Part shown: positions 9,314-17,495 of the stretch, in pieces
Layout of the letters: each line of letters opens with the position of its first letter
Numbering within the stretch: position 1 is the stretch's first letter
Source: Spirochaeta isovalerica
GTDB taxonomy: Bacteria > Spirochaetota > Spirochaetia > DSM-2461
Direction: 5' to 3'
Assembly (NCBI RefSeq): GCF_014207565.1
Contig: NZ_JACHGJ010000005.1
Coordinates: 124,001 to 188,000 of the forward strand
DNA length: 64,000 nt
Position numbers and translations under genes: made by a program
The notes under the pieces: model-generated
Told to the model about the DNA's origin: nothing
The model's database searches: none
What the model saw: only the letters and a program-made list of their open reading frames with translations

Positions 9314-9832
9314 ATGAAAGACCCCAACAATCTCCCCTTGAGGGACAGACCAATCGATATCTTCTTCATAATCATGTTCGCTCTCTTTATCGTCACCTCA
9401 GGCATCGCCGATCTTCTGCCGACTATCGGCGTTCATATGGCGCCGGACAGTCCCAATTTTATCGCCAGAGCCAACTACAACTACGCCTGGGAAACAGATC
9501 CCCTCTTTCTCTTTACGGCCGATCACCCTGTTCCGGTCTGGATGAGATTCGTCACGGGACTCTCAGCTTTCGTCTATCCGGTTTTTTATGTCTTTTTCAT
9601 CATCGCCGCCTCGAAAGGCTGGAACAGAATACAGGTGCCGGCGATTATGTACGGAACGGCTATTTCGGTAATAACGGGAGTGATCGTCTTCGGAGTGGAG
9701 TTTTTCGGGGAGCCCGAATGGCGCTGTCAGAACGTTCCCAAGTTTCTCAGTCTCAATCTGCCTTATGTTCTTATCCCCATTCTTCTTATAATAAGGATGA
9801 GGAAGGAATACCCCTTTCACCGAAAATTCTAA
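9314..9832 (+). CDS. EXPERA-domain (TMEM97/EBP-like) integral membrane protein
   Basis: 172 residues with about four membrane helices (about 16-36, 75-98, 105-128, 142-162). The arrangement of conserved residues matches the EXPERA domain best known from eukaryotic TMEM97, EBP and TM6SF2. There is an Asp before LLP at the end of TM1 (D33), ETDPLF (D62), a Pro-x-Trp before TM2, and then WNRIQVPAIMYG and LPYVLIPILLIIRM, which parallel WIRTPAIIY and APYLLIPFILLI of human TMEM97. D33 and D62 align with the TMEM97 ligand-pocket Asp residues. Substrate is unknown; the family binds sterols or small lipophilic molecules, or acts as an isomerase. Single-gene unit with its own promoter. Confidence 0.7.
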   Translation: MKDPNNLPLRDRPIDIFFIIMFALFIVTSGIADLLPTIGVHMAPDSPNFIARANYNYAWETDPLFLFTADHPVPVWMRFVTGLSAFVYPVFYVFFIIAASKGWNRIQVPAIMYGTAISVITGVIVFGVEFFGEPEWRCQNVPKFLSLNLPYVLIPILLIIRMRKEYPFHRKF

Positions 9833-9834
9833 AC

Positions 9835-9876
9835 TGACAGAGCGCTCTGTCATCACACTTGCACCTCAGAGCGCTC
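9835..9876. promoter_or_regulatory. Paired palindromes flanking the serS -35 region
   Basis: An 18-bp perfect palindrome at 9835-9852 (arms TGACAGAGC / GCTCTGTCA) is followed by a second copy of its core, GAGCGCTC, at 9869-9876. The centres are 29 bp apart. The predicted serS -35 box lies between them and the second copy sits in the promoter spacer, which looks like an operator pair. No repressor candidate is apparent from the sequence. Confidence 0.5.
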
Positions 9877-9888
9877 AAATGCTATATT
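9859..9888 (+). promoter_or_regulatory. Promoter, leaderless type, for serS
   Basis: TTGCAC (9859-9864), 18-nt spacer, TATATT (9883-9888), and 7 nt to the serS ATG at 9896. No SD is present. Confidence 0.65.
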
Positions 9889-9895
9889 CTCATCT

Positions 9896-11170
9896 ATGTT
9901 AGACCTTAAATTTATCAAAGAGAACATTGACGCCGTCAAGGAAAACATCCGCAACAGGAACGTCCAGGCCGATGCGGATAAAGTAGTAGAACTCTACGAC
10001 GCCAGAAACAAAGCGCTCCAGGAACTGGAGGAACTGCGCCGTCAGAGAAATGAAAACGCCAAAAAGATGAAGGGCAAACTGGAGCAGGACGTCCGCCAGG
10101 CTCTTATCGAAGAGGGAAAGTCGATCAAAGAACAGATCGCCGCGAAAGAAGCCTCATCGGAGGAAATCTTCTCGTCTCTCAATGAACAGGCATCTCTGAT
10201 TCCGAACATGGCTCATCCCGATGCTCCCGTTGGTAAAGAGGACAAGGACAATACGGAGATTAGGAGGATCGGAACCATTCCTCAGTTTTCTTTCAAAGCG
10301 AAAGACCACGTGGAACTGGGAGAAGCCCTCAAACTCATCGATTTTGAAACGGCGACCCGCGTTTCCGGATCGAAATTTTATTATCTTACAAACGAAGCGG
10401 TCATTCTCGAACTGGCCCTTACCAGATATGCCCTGGATATCCTGCAGAAGCACGGATTCATGATGACTCTCACGCCGGACATAGCCCGGGAAGAGATCGT
10501 CGAGGGAATCGGATTCAATCCCCGCGGTGAAGAATCCAATATTTACACGATAGAAGGAACGGGAACCTGTCTCGTCGGTACGGCGGAGATCACTCTCGGA
10601 GGATACCATGCCGGGCAAATCATCGACCTGTCAAACGGTCCGATTCTGATGGCGGGAGTCAGCCACTGTTTCCGCCGCGAAGCGGGATCGGCCGGTCAGT
10701 ATTCCAAAGGGCTCTACAGAGTTCACCAGTTCTCAAAAATCGAAATGTTCGTTTACTGTAAAGCCGATGAATCAGACGCTCTCCACGAAAAACTGAGAGA
10801 AATTGAAGAGGAAATCTTCTCCTCCCTTGATATACCTTTCCGCGTCGTCGATACCTGTACGGGCGACCTGGGCGGACCGGCTTACAGGAAATACGACCTG
10901 GAAGCCTGGATGCCCGGTAGAGGCGAAGAAGGAGACTGGGGAGAAATTACCAGTACATCCAACTGTACGGACTACCAGTCCAGACGGCTCGGCATCCGCT
11001 ATAAGGACGAGAAGGGGAACAACGTTCACGCTCACACGTTGAACGGAACGGCGATCGCCATCTCAAGAGCTATCATTTCCATAATGGAAAACTTCCAGCA
11101 GGAAGACGGATCAATCAGGATTCCGGAAGCTCTGGTTCCATACACCGGATTTTCCGAAATCCGCCGCTGA
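9896..11170 (+). CDS. serS: Seryl-tRNA synthetase (class II)
   Basis: Charges tRNA-Ser with serine. The N-terminal antiparallel coiled-coil tRNA-binding arm is visible at about residues 28-100 (rich in K, E and Q). It is followed by the class II catalytic core with the motif 2 segment SHCFRREAGSAG and the motif 3 segment NGTAIAISRAIISIMEN near the C-terminus. 424 residues, the standard length. The ATG directly follows a -10 box, so the mRNA is probably leaderless. Confidence 0.97.
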   Translation: MLDLKFIKENIDAVKENIRNRNVQADADKVVELYDARNKALQELEELRRQRNENAKKMKGKLEQDVRQALIEEGKSIKEQIAAKEASSEEIFSSLNEQASLIPNMAHPDAPVGKEDKDNTEIRRIGTIPQFSFKAKDHVELGEALKLIDFETATRVSGSKFYYLTNEAVILELALTRYALDILQKHGFMMTLTPDIAREEIVEGIGFNPRGEESNIYTIEGTGTCLVGTAEITLGGYHAGQIIDLSNGPILMAGVSHCFRREAGSAGQYSKGLYRVHQFSKIEMFVYCKADESDALHEKLREIEEEIFSSLDIPFRVVDTCTGDLGGPAYRKYDLEAWMPGRGEEGDWGEITSTSNCTDYQSRRLGIRYKDEKGNNVHAHTLNGTAIAISRAIISIMENFQQEDGSIRIPEALVPYTGFSEIRR

Positions 11171-11192
11171 CTGACTACTGCATGATAAATAC

Positions 11193-11215
11193 GGCGCCCC
11201 ACGGGCGCCTTTTTT
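11193..11215 (+). terminator. Terminator after serS
   Basis: GGCGCCC / GGGCGCC stem of 7 bp with a 3-nt loop, then six T residues, 22 nt after the serS stop. Confidence 0.9.
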
Positions 11216-11266
11216 ACACCCTGCTTCCCTCTCCACTCACCCCTTCAACCTGCCGATAATCAATTA

Positions 11267-12337
11267 ATGAATCAGAAAACCTATATTATCGCCGAAATCG
11301 GCACAGCCCATCAGGGCGATATGAATAAAGCGGAAGAGCTGATACGGGTGGCCGCTGAGACAGGCGCCGATTGCGCTAAATTTCAGGTTGTCTTCGCCGA
11401 TGAGATTATCCATAGGAACACGGGATCTGTCCCTCTTCCGGGCGGAGACACCCCCTTATATGAAGTTTTTAAAAAGCTGGAACAGCATGAATCCTTCTAC
11501 AGAGAGCTGAAGAACCTGACTGAAAAATCGGGACTGGATTTCCTGGCTTCCCCATTCGGACTCAAAAGCGCTGTAATTCTTAAGAATATCGGATCGACGC
11601 AGTATAAAATCGCCTCGCCGGAACTGAACCACTACCCTCTTCTGGAAAAAGTCTCGACTTTCGGTGGGAAAATAATTCTTTCCACCGGAGTCTCCACACT
11701 GGGAGATATCGAGCTCGCCCTGAACATAACAGGCAGAAAGGATGTTTCGCTGCTCCACTGCATTACGGCCTACCCCGCTCCGCCCGAAGAGTACAACCTG
11801 AAACTGATTCCCCTCTACAGCCAGATATTCGGTGTTCAGGCAGGTGTCTCTGATCACTCAACCGATCCTGTCCTGGTCCCCGCCCTGGCAACGGCACTGG
11901 GAGCATCAATAATTGAAAAGCATTTTACGCTTTCCAACGAAACAGACGGACTGGATGATCCCATAGCTCTGGCTCCGGAAGCTTTTTCGACTATGGTAAA
12001 AGCGGTCAGGGACGCACAAAACCATTCCTTTGAAAAAACCGTAAAGGAACTTTCGAAATCATATGAAAGGGATATGATTTCCGCTGTGATCGGAAGCGGA
12101 GAAAAAAAGCTGGCCCCATCAGAATGGGACAATTATGAAAGGACGAACCGGTCACTCCATGCCCTGACAGCTCTGAAACCGGGAACAGAACTGACAGAAA
12201 AAAACTGCGCCCTGCTCAGAACTGAGAAGATTCTCCGCCCCGGAATCTCTCCGTTATTCTACAAAGAAGTGCTGGGCAAAACAGTAAAAGAAAAAATTCC
12301 CGACGGAGAGGGGATAAGATGGCAGGATATTCTCTGA
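11267..12337 (+). CDS. NeuB/SpsE-family sialic-acid-type synthase
   Basis: Condenses phosphoenolpyruvate with an aldose (N-acetylmannosamine-like) to form a nonulosonic acid in this family. The N-terminal TIM barrel begins IIAEIGTAHQGDMNKAEELI and contains FQV, FLASPFG, KIASPEL, LSTGVS, ITAYPAP, SDHS and the HFTL metal site (IIEKHFTL). A SAF (antifreeze-like) domain occupies about residues 285-350. 356 residues is normal. GATAAT ends 6 nt before the ATG and there is no SD. No activating cytidylyltransferase or other nonulosonate gene is adjacent, so the exact product is unknown. Confidence 0.88.
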   Translation: MNQKTYIIAEIGTAHQGDMNKAEELIRVAAETGADCAKFQVVFADEIIHRNTGSVPLPGGDTPLYEVFKKLEQHESFYRELKNLTEKSGLDFLASPFGLKSAVILKNIGSTQYKIASPELNHYPLLEKVSTFGGKIILSTGVSTLGDIELALNITGRKDVSLLHCITAYPAPPEEYNLKLIPLYSQIFGVQAGVSDHSTDPVLVPALATALGASIIEKHFTLSNETDGLDDPIALAPEAFSTMVKAVRDAQNHSFEKTVKELSKSYERDMISAVIGSGEKKLAPSEWDNYERTNRSLHALTALKPGTELTEKNCALLRTEKILRPGISPLFYKEVLGKTVKEKIPDGEGIRWQDIL

Positions 12338-12355
12338 TATCCTATACTGGAAGAA

Positions 12356-13891
12356 ATGTCTGATATTATACATTTTGCCGACGAATCAGAAGATGACCAG
12401 ACGAATCTCCCCCCCAGAAAGAGCTGGAAAGTTCTCATCGTTGATGATGAAGAAGACATTCATCAGATAACAAAGATGGTGATGGACGATTTCCTCTTCC
12501 AGGAGAGAAACATCGTTTTTCTCGATGCCTACTCGGGCAGAGAAGCCAGAAAAATTGTAGAGGAACATAGAGATATCGCTGTCATTCTTCTCGACGTGGT
12601 CATGGAAACCCAGACGGCGGGACTGGATCTGGTGAAATATATAAGAGAAGTGCTGGGCAACCACATGACCAGAATTGTTTTGAGAACAGGTCAGCCGGGA
12701 AGCGCTCCGGAAAAAGAAGTCATTGTCAATTATGATATTAATGATTACAAACAGAAAACCGAACTCACCAAATCCAAACTAGACACCACTCTCATAGCGG
12801 CAATCCGCGCCTACAGAGACCTTGTCATTCTGGACAAAAGCCGCAAGGGGCTGACCAAGATCATTGATGCCTCTTCGGATATTTTTGAATTCAATTCCAT
12901 GAGGAAGTTTATTGAAGGCATCCTCCTTCAGCTGACAAGTCTCCTGAAACTGGAAGAAGACACCATGTATCTGGAAACATCGGCTGTGGCCGTTGATGAG
13001 GATGATAGATCTTTAAAAATAATCGCCGCTACAGGAAAATATTCTGTACTTGCCGATGACACTTTAGCGGGAAATGTTCCCGAAGATGTGTATAAGCTGA
13101 TACGCCGCTCATTGACCAATAAAGAATCTTTTTTTGATGGCAACTATTACGTCGGGTATTTCCAGTCCGGAGGTTCCAGGGAGAACATACTGCTTCTCGA
13201 AGGATCCTATAAACTGGAATCGACTGACCGTTATCTGATTGATCTTTTTTCCTGTAACATCAACATAGCCTTTGAGAACAATTACCGCCACCAGGAGCAG
13301 GTCAATACCCGGGACGATATTCTCTTCAAGCTGGGAGAAGCGACGGAAAGACACAATGCGGCTCATACCAGTCATGTGAGACGGGTCGGAGAAATCGCCT
13401 TCCGCCTGGCTGAGAAACTGGGAATGAACCAGGAACAGGCCGAAGAAATAAAAATCGCCGCAGCCATGCATGATGTGGGAAAGATTCTTCTCAACGACAA
13501 TATATTGCATAAAAGCACCGCTCTCTCCATTGATGAAAAGGAAGCGATGCGTCATCACACTGTGAAAGGCGAGGAAATCCTCCGGAACAAAAAATATCAG
13601 CTGCTGGAGAATGCCGCCACGGTCGCAGCTCAGCATCATGAAAGATGGGACGGAACAGGGTACCCGAAAGGATTGAAAGGGGATCAGATTAGCCTGAGCA
13701 GCCGGATCACGACTCTGGCTATGATATATGATGCCCTCAGCCATGATCAGCCGTACCGCAAAGCCTGGTCGGAAGATAATGTCATGGCCTTTTTATCTGA
13801 CAATTCAGGCAAGATATTCGACCCCGATCTGGTTAAAACTTTCGTAGAAAATTACGATTCCATAAAAGAAGTCAACAAGATGTACCTCTAG
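12356..13891 (+). CDS. Response regulator with DUF3369-like and HD-GYP domains (cyclic-di-GMP phosphodiesterase)
   Basis: 511 residues. REC domain at about 25-155, with the acidic pair in IVDDEED and phospho-acceptor Asp in ILLDVVMETQ. A sensory region of about 160-320 resembles DUF3369. The C-terminal HD-GYP domain (about 330-490) has AAAMHDVGKI, HHTVKGEEIL and HHERWDGTGYPKGLKG, so all the metal ligands of this phosphodiesterase family appear present. Expected to hydrolyse cyclic-di-GMP under control of an unlinked histidine kinase. TATACT (12343-12348) sits inside the end of the preceding gene and 7 nt before the ATG, so leaderless transcription is likely. Confidence 0.92.
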   Translation: MSDIIHFADESEDDQTNLPPRKSWKVLIVDDEEDIHQITKMVMDDFLFQERNIVFLDAYSGREARKIVEEHRDIAVILLDVVMETQTAGLDLVKYIREVLGNHMTRIVLRTGQPGSAPEKEVIVNYDINDYKQKTELTKSKLDTTLIAAIRAYRDLVILDKSRKGLTKIIDASSDIFEFNSMRKFIEGILLQLTSLLKLEEDTMYLETSAVAVDEDDRSLKIIAATGKYSVLADDTLAGNVPEDVYKLIRRSLTNKESFFDGNYYVGYFQSGGSRENILLLEGSYKLESTDRYLIDLFSCNINIAFENNYRHQEQVNTRDDILFKLGEATERHNAAHTSHVRRVGEIAFRLAEKLGMNQEQAEEIKIAAAMHDVGKILLNDNILHKSTALSIDEKEAMRHHTVKGEEILRNKKYQLLENAATVAAQHHERWDGTGYPKGLKGDQISLSSRITTLAMIYDALSHDQPYRKAWSEDNVMAFLSDNSGKIFDPDLVKTFVENYDSIKEVNKMYL

Positions 13892-13916
13892 AGTTTTTTC
13901 TGTTAAAATCTTTGCT

Positions 13917-15809
13917 ATGCCAGTTATTAAAGACAAGAAAACAGACTTAACAATAATCGACACAGATAAAATCCCCTTCGGTAAGGACAGGCCGGACCTC
14001 TCAGAAGTCGCCGATGCGCTAAAGCCGATGATTCTCTCAGCTTCGGGATGGCGAAAAGTTTTCGCCGCTTCGGGCGATGAGGAAAGCCGGGAAGCCGGGT
14101 TGACCGGGGCTGATAAAGTCCTCGCCGGAGCCATGGCTTTTGTTTTCGCCCCCTTTCTCAAAAAACAGAGCGGCAAAAACAGCCCTGTTGTCACCATAGC
14201 CATGGACAGCCGCCCCACCGGACCTGCGCTGGCGGATATTCTGACCAGAGTTTTTCTCGCTCTTGGTGTGGAAGTTCAGTATCATTTTATCAGCGCGGCT
14301 CCCGAAGCGATGGCCTGGGCCGGTCGCAGCGGCCGCACCGATGGATTCGCCTATATTTCAGCCAGCCACAATCCGGTAGGACACAACGGTATAAAATTCG
14401 GATTGAATACGGGCGGCGTTCTGGACGGACAGCAGTCAGCTGAACTTATCAGCCGATTCAAAGACGTGCTGTCATCGGAAGAGCAGATAGAAGACATAAT
14501 GGAACTGGCTGATACAGCCGATCGGGATCTTCTGGAGAAAACCTGCAATCAATCGTCCTATTGGAAAAAAGAAAGCTATGGCAATTACAAAATCTTCACC
14601 GACAGAGTCATTAGCGGTTCAGATGATCCGGATGAACAGCAGAAGATTCTGGAAGCCATATCCGCAGCCGCGGAGAAAAGTCCGGTTGGAATCATTGCGG
14701 AACACAACGGAAGCGCCCGCTCCCTTTCCATTGATAAAGAATATCTCGAAAGCCTCAATATTCTGGTTAAAACTCTGAATGATAAACCCGGTCTCTTTGT
14801 TCACCGTATTGTTCCCGAAGGATTTTCGCTCGATCTCTGCCGTGAAGAACTGGAAAAAGCCCATTCAGAAAACCCGGCCTACCAGCTGGGATATGTGCCG
14901 GACTGTGATGGTGACAGAGGAAACCTCGTTTATATAGACGAAAGCGGAGAAGCGAAGATTCTGGAAGCGCAGGAAGTATTTGCCTTGTCGGTTCTGGCGG
15001 AACTGGCTTTCCAGGAATGGACAGGATTATCCTCGGGAAAAACAGCTGTTTCGGTCAATGGCCCCACGTCCCTGCGGATAGAAGCTATCGCCGGAAAATT
15101 CGGAGCCGAAGTCCACAGAGCGGAAGTGGGAGAAGCCAATGTGGTAAATCTCGCAGTATCTCTCAGAGAGAAAGGTTATAATGTCCCCATACTGGGAGAA
15201 GGTTCAAACGGGGGCAATATAACCTACCCCGCTGCCGTCAGAGATCCCCTGAATACAGCCGGTGCCATGCTGAAATTACTGTCACTGAAAACCGTAGAGG
15301 AAAAGCCGGGCCTTTTTGAAATCTGGTGCCGGAAAAGCGGACAGATGGACAAGTTCGTCCGAAACTGTACCTTATCGGACATCATTAAAACTCTCCCGGT
15401 GTACACGACCACTTCAGCCTTTGAAGATCAGGCGATCATGCGGATTAAAACAGAATCCCATGGCGAGTTGAAAAAACGCTATGAAGAGAACTTTCCCCGA
15501 GAATGGGAAAGCCGCAGGAGCGAGCTGAATAAACGGCTCGGAATTACCAGCTGGGAAGAGATCAACAATGAAGGGATCCACAGCAGAACAGGCGTTGGCC
15601 CGCAATACCGCAGCGGCGCGGAAAAAGGCGGCCTGAAAATACTCTTCAGAAATAAAGCCGGTGACGCGGTTTCATACATCTGGATGCGGGGAAGCGGAAC
15701 CGAACCGGTTTTCCGGGTTCTCGCCGATGTAAAGGGAAACAATCGCGAAATGGAACAGTATTTATTAAACTGGCAGAGAGAGATGATCGCTCTGGCGGAT
15801 AAGGATTAA
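13917..15809 (+). CDS. Alpha-D-phosphohexomutase (phosphoglucomutase/phosphomannomutase type)
   Basis: Interconverts hexose 1- and 6-phosphates. The phosphoserine loop is YISASHNPVGHNG (about residue 145), the metal loop is PDCDGDRGN (about 330; Cys where DGDGDR is usual), the sugar-binding GEGSNGG is at about 427, and the phosphate-binding loop WMRGSGTEPVFRV is near 582. 630 residues is longer than the usual 450-550; extra sequence lies between the serine and metal loops and before the last domain. Substrate preference cannot be read from sequence. TAAAAT (13904-13909) is 7 nt upstream of the ATG and there is no SD. Confidence 0.9.
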   Translation: MPVIKDKKTDLTIIDTDKIPFGKDRPDLSEVADALKPMILSASGWRKVFAASGDEESREAGLTGADKVLAGAMAFVFAPFLKKQSGKNSPVVTIAMDSRPTGPALADILTRVFLALGVEVQYHFISAAPEAMAWAGRSGRTDGFAYISASHNPVGHNGIKFGLNTGGVLDGQQSAELISRFKDVLSSEEQIEDIMELADTADRDLLEKTCNQSSYWKKESYGNYKIFTDRVISGSDDPDEQQKILEAISAAAEKSPVGIIAEHNGSARSLSIDKEYLESLNILVKTLNDKPGLFVHRIVPEGFSLDLCREELEKAHSENPAYQLGYVPDCDGDRGNLVYIDESGEAKILEAQEVFALSVLAELAFQEWTGLSSGKTAVSVNGPTSLRIEAIAGKFGAEVHRAEVGEANVVNLAVSLREKGYNVPILGEGSNGGNITYPAAVRDPLNTAGAMLKLLSLKTVEEKPGLFEIWCRKSGQMDKFVRNCTLSDIIKTLPVYTTTSAFEDQAIMRIKTESHGELKKRYEENFPREWESRRSELNKRLGITSWEEINNEGIHSRTGVGPQYRSGAEKGGLKILFRNKAGDAVSYIWMRGSGTEPVFRVLADVKGNNREMEQYLLNWQREMIALADKD

Positions 15810-15820
15810 AAGAGGAAAAA

Positions 15821-16318
15821 ATGAAAAAAATAGTATTGGCTTTAATCACGATTCTAGTCTTCACATCTTGCGCTACAGTGCCTGTACCGAAAGATAGCAA
15901 AGAATCTATGGCAGTAATTGTCACAGAATTCTTAAAAGAAACCAAATTGGACACTTTCGGATCCTATATGTTTGAAGTATCCAATGATGAAACCGGTTAT
16001 TCCAAGTATTTTAGAATTACGAAAGACAATTATATATTTCTCAGTGGCCTGCAACAGGGAACATACGAGGTATCATATATCTTTGTATACGACAGCGGCA
16101 AAAGAGGATCTAGAGATCAGCTATTCACCTTCTTTGTAAATGAAGGAAAAGCTCGAATAGTAAACAAAAAAATAATAGTGAAACTATATAAAAACAGCAC
16201 CAAAAATTATGCGACGATGACTAGATACACCAGGGATATCTCTCTGGCTGATCAGGAAAATATTAAAAAGAAGCTTTTTGAAGAGATGCCAGAACTGACT
16301 GCCTGGAGCTGGCAATAA
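15821..16318 (+). CDS. Hypothetical lipoprotein
   Basis: 165 residues. A short basic N-terminus and hydrophobic stretch end in the lipobox VFTSC (Cys17), so it should be lipidated and exported. The rest is predicted beta-rich (KYFRITKDNYIFLSGLQQGT, YEVSYIFVYDSGKRG) with a lysine-rich strand near the C-terminus. I do not recognise the family. The SD AGAGGA precedes the ATG, 12 nt after the phosphohexomutase stop, so it may be co-transcribed. Its A+T content looks higher than its neighbours'. It faces trpS tail-to-tail. Confidence 0.75.
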   Translation: MKKIVLALITILVFTSCATVPVPKDSKESMAVIVTEFLKETKLDTFGSYMFEVSNDETGYSKYFRITKDNYIFLSGLQQGTYEVSYIFVYDSGKRGSRDQLFTFFVNEGKARIVNKKIIVKLYKNSTKNYATMTRYTRDISLADQENIKKKLFEEMPELTAWSWQ

Positions 16319-16356
16319 AAAAAGAGACTGCTGAGAACACTATCTCAGCAGTCTCT
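16317..16356 (-). terminator. Terminator of trpS
   Basis: A perfect 14-bp stem (16323-16336 / 16343-16356) with a 6-nt loop. On the minus strand it is followed by seven T residues. It may also slow plus-strand transcripts from the lipoprotein gene. Confidence 0.92.
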
Positions 16357-16364
16357 GAAATGGT

Positions 16365-17363
16365 TCAGATAACACCAACAGCTTTTCGAAGCCTGTCCAT
16401 CTTTGCGGAAGCCAGTTCTCTGGCTTTTTCCGCCCCTTCGGTTAGAACTTTGTCGATATAGGATTTATCATTCATTAATTCATTATATCTTTCCCGCATG
16501 GGAGAAATAAATTCGTTAAGGACATTAAACAGTTCGCCTTTTGCATATCCCCATCCCATTCCGCCGGCACGATAGGTTTCCGCCAGTGTTTTCTGTTGTT
16601 CTTCTGAAGCGAAAAGCTTGTATAAAGCAAAAACATTACAATTTTCGGGATCCTTGGGCTCTTCAACAGCCTGAGAATTGGTAACGATCTTGTTACAGAA
16701 TTTTTTCAATTTCTTTTCCGGGCAGAACAAGGGAATATGATTGTCGTAACTCTTGCTCATTTTTCTGCCGTCAAGTCCATTGATTATCATAGTGGACTCA
16801 TCAATGTATGGCTGGGGAATTGTCAGCAGCTGATCTTTGTAATTCCTATTGACCGCTTCGGCAATATCCGCCGCCATTTCTATATGCTGAACCTGATCCT
16901 TTCCGACAGGCACAAGGTCAGCATCGAACAACAATATATCAGCAGCCATTAGGATGGGATAAGTATAAAGTCCCATATTAATATTGTGATCATCGGGCTT
17001 TCCTTTTTCCCTGTTGACATCGACCTGGGCTTTGTAGGCATGGGCCCGGTTCATCAGACCTTTTGAAGTAAAAGCATTAATGAGAGTCGTCAGTTCAAAA
17101 GTTTCGGGAACGGCAGACTGCTTATATATGAGAACCCTATCGGGATCAAGACCGCTTGCGAGCCAGACAGCAGCGACTTCATATATATAATCTCTCAGCG
17201 TGTCGGCATCTTTGACAGTATTGAGAGAATGATAATCGGCAATAAAATAGCGGGCTTCATACTTTTCTGCCAGTTTCAGAGCCGGTTTGATGGCGCCGAG
17301 ATAATTCCCGAGATGAGGCATTCCCGTCGGCTTGATGCCTGTCAATACGACTTTTTTTTCCAT
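16365..17363 (-). CDS. trpS: Tryptophanyl-tRNA synthetase (class I)
   Basis: Charges tRNA-Trp. The Rossmann signature is PTGMPHLGNYLGA (HIGH equivalent PHLGN, about residues 15-20), with MAADILLFDADLVPVGKDQVQH in the middle and the KMSKS loop in GRKMSKSYDN (about residue 202). 332 residues, the normal length for the bacterial enzyme. SD GGGAG lies 5-9 nt upstream. Divergent from the OmpR-type regulator, with its own promoter. Confidence 0.97.
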   Translation of the reverse strand: MEKKVVLTGIKPTGMPHLGNYLGAIKPALKLAEKYEARYFIADYHSLNTVKDADTLRDYIYEVAAVWLASGLDPDRVLIYKQSAVPETFELTTLINAFTSKGLMNRAHAYKAQVDVNREKGKPDDHNINMGLYTYPILMAADILLFDADLVPVGKDQVQHIEMAADIAEAVNRNYKDQLLTIPQPYIDESTMIINGLDGRKMSKSYDNHIPLFCPEKKLKKFCNKIVTNSQAVEEPKDPENCNVFALYKLFASEEQQKTLAETYRAGGMGWGYAKGELFNVLNEFISPMRERYNELMNDKSYIDKVLTEGAEKARELASAKMDRLRKAVGVI

Positions 17364-17403
17364 AAATCACTCCCGTAAGGCTGTATATAATTAGTAAGTG
17401 TTC

Positions 17404-17432
17404 ATAATAGCCAGTGATATAAGTTTTCTCAA
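17404..17432 (-). promoter_or_regulatory. trpS promoter
   Basis: Read on the minus strand: TTGAGA (17427-17432), 17-nt spacer, TATTAT (17404-17409). The leader to the ATG at 17363 is about 35 nt and carries an SD. Confidence 0.65.
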
Positions 17433-17460
17433 GCTCTGACATTACATTTCCTATCATCCA

Positions 17461-17489
17461 TTGTCCTTTTTATAAAGTCATGTCAATAT
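17461..17489 (+). promoter_or_regulatory. Promoter, leaderless type, for the OmpR-type regulator
   Basis: TTGTCC (17461-17466), 17-nt spacer, CAATAT (17484-17489), 6 nt to the ATG at 17496. No usable SD; the GGGG run is only about 2 nt from the ATG. Confidence 0.5.
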
Positions 17490-17495
17490 GGGGAT

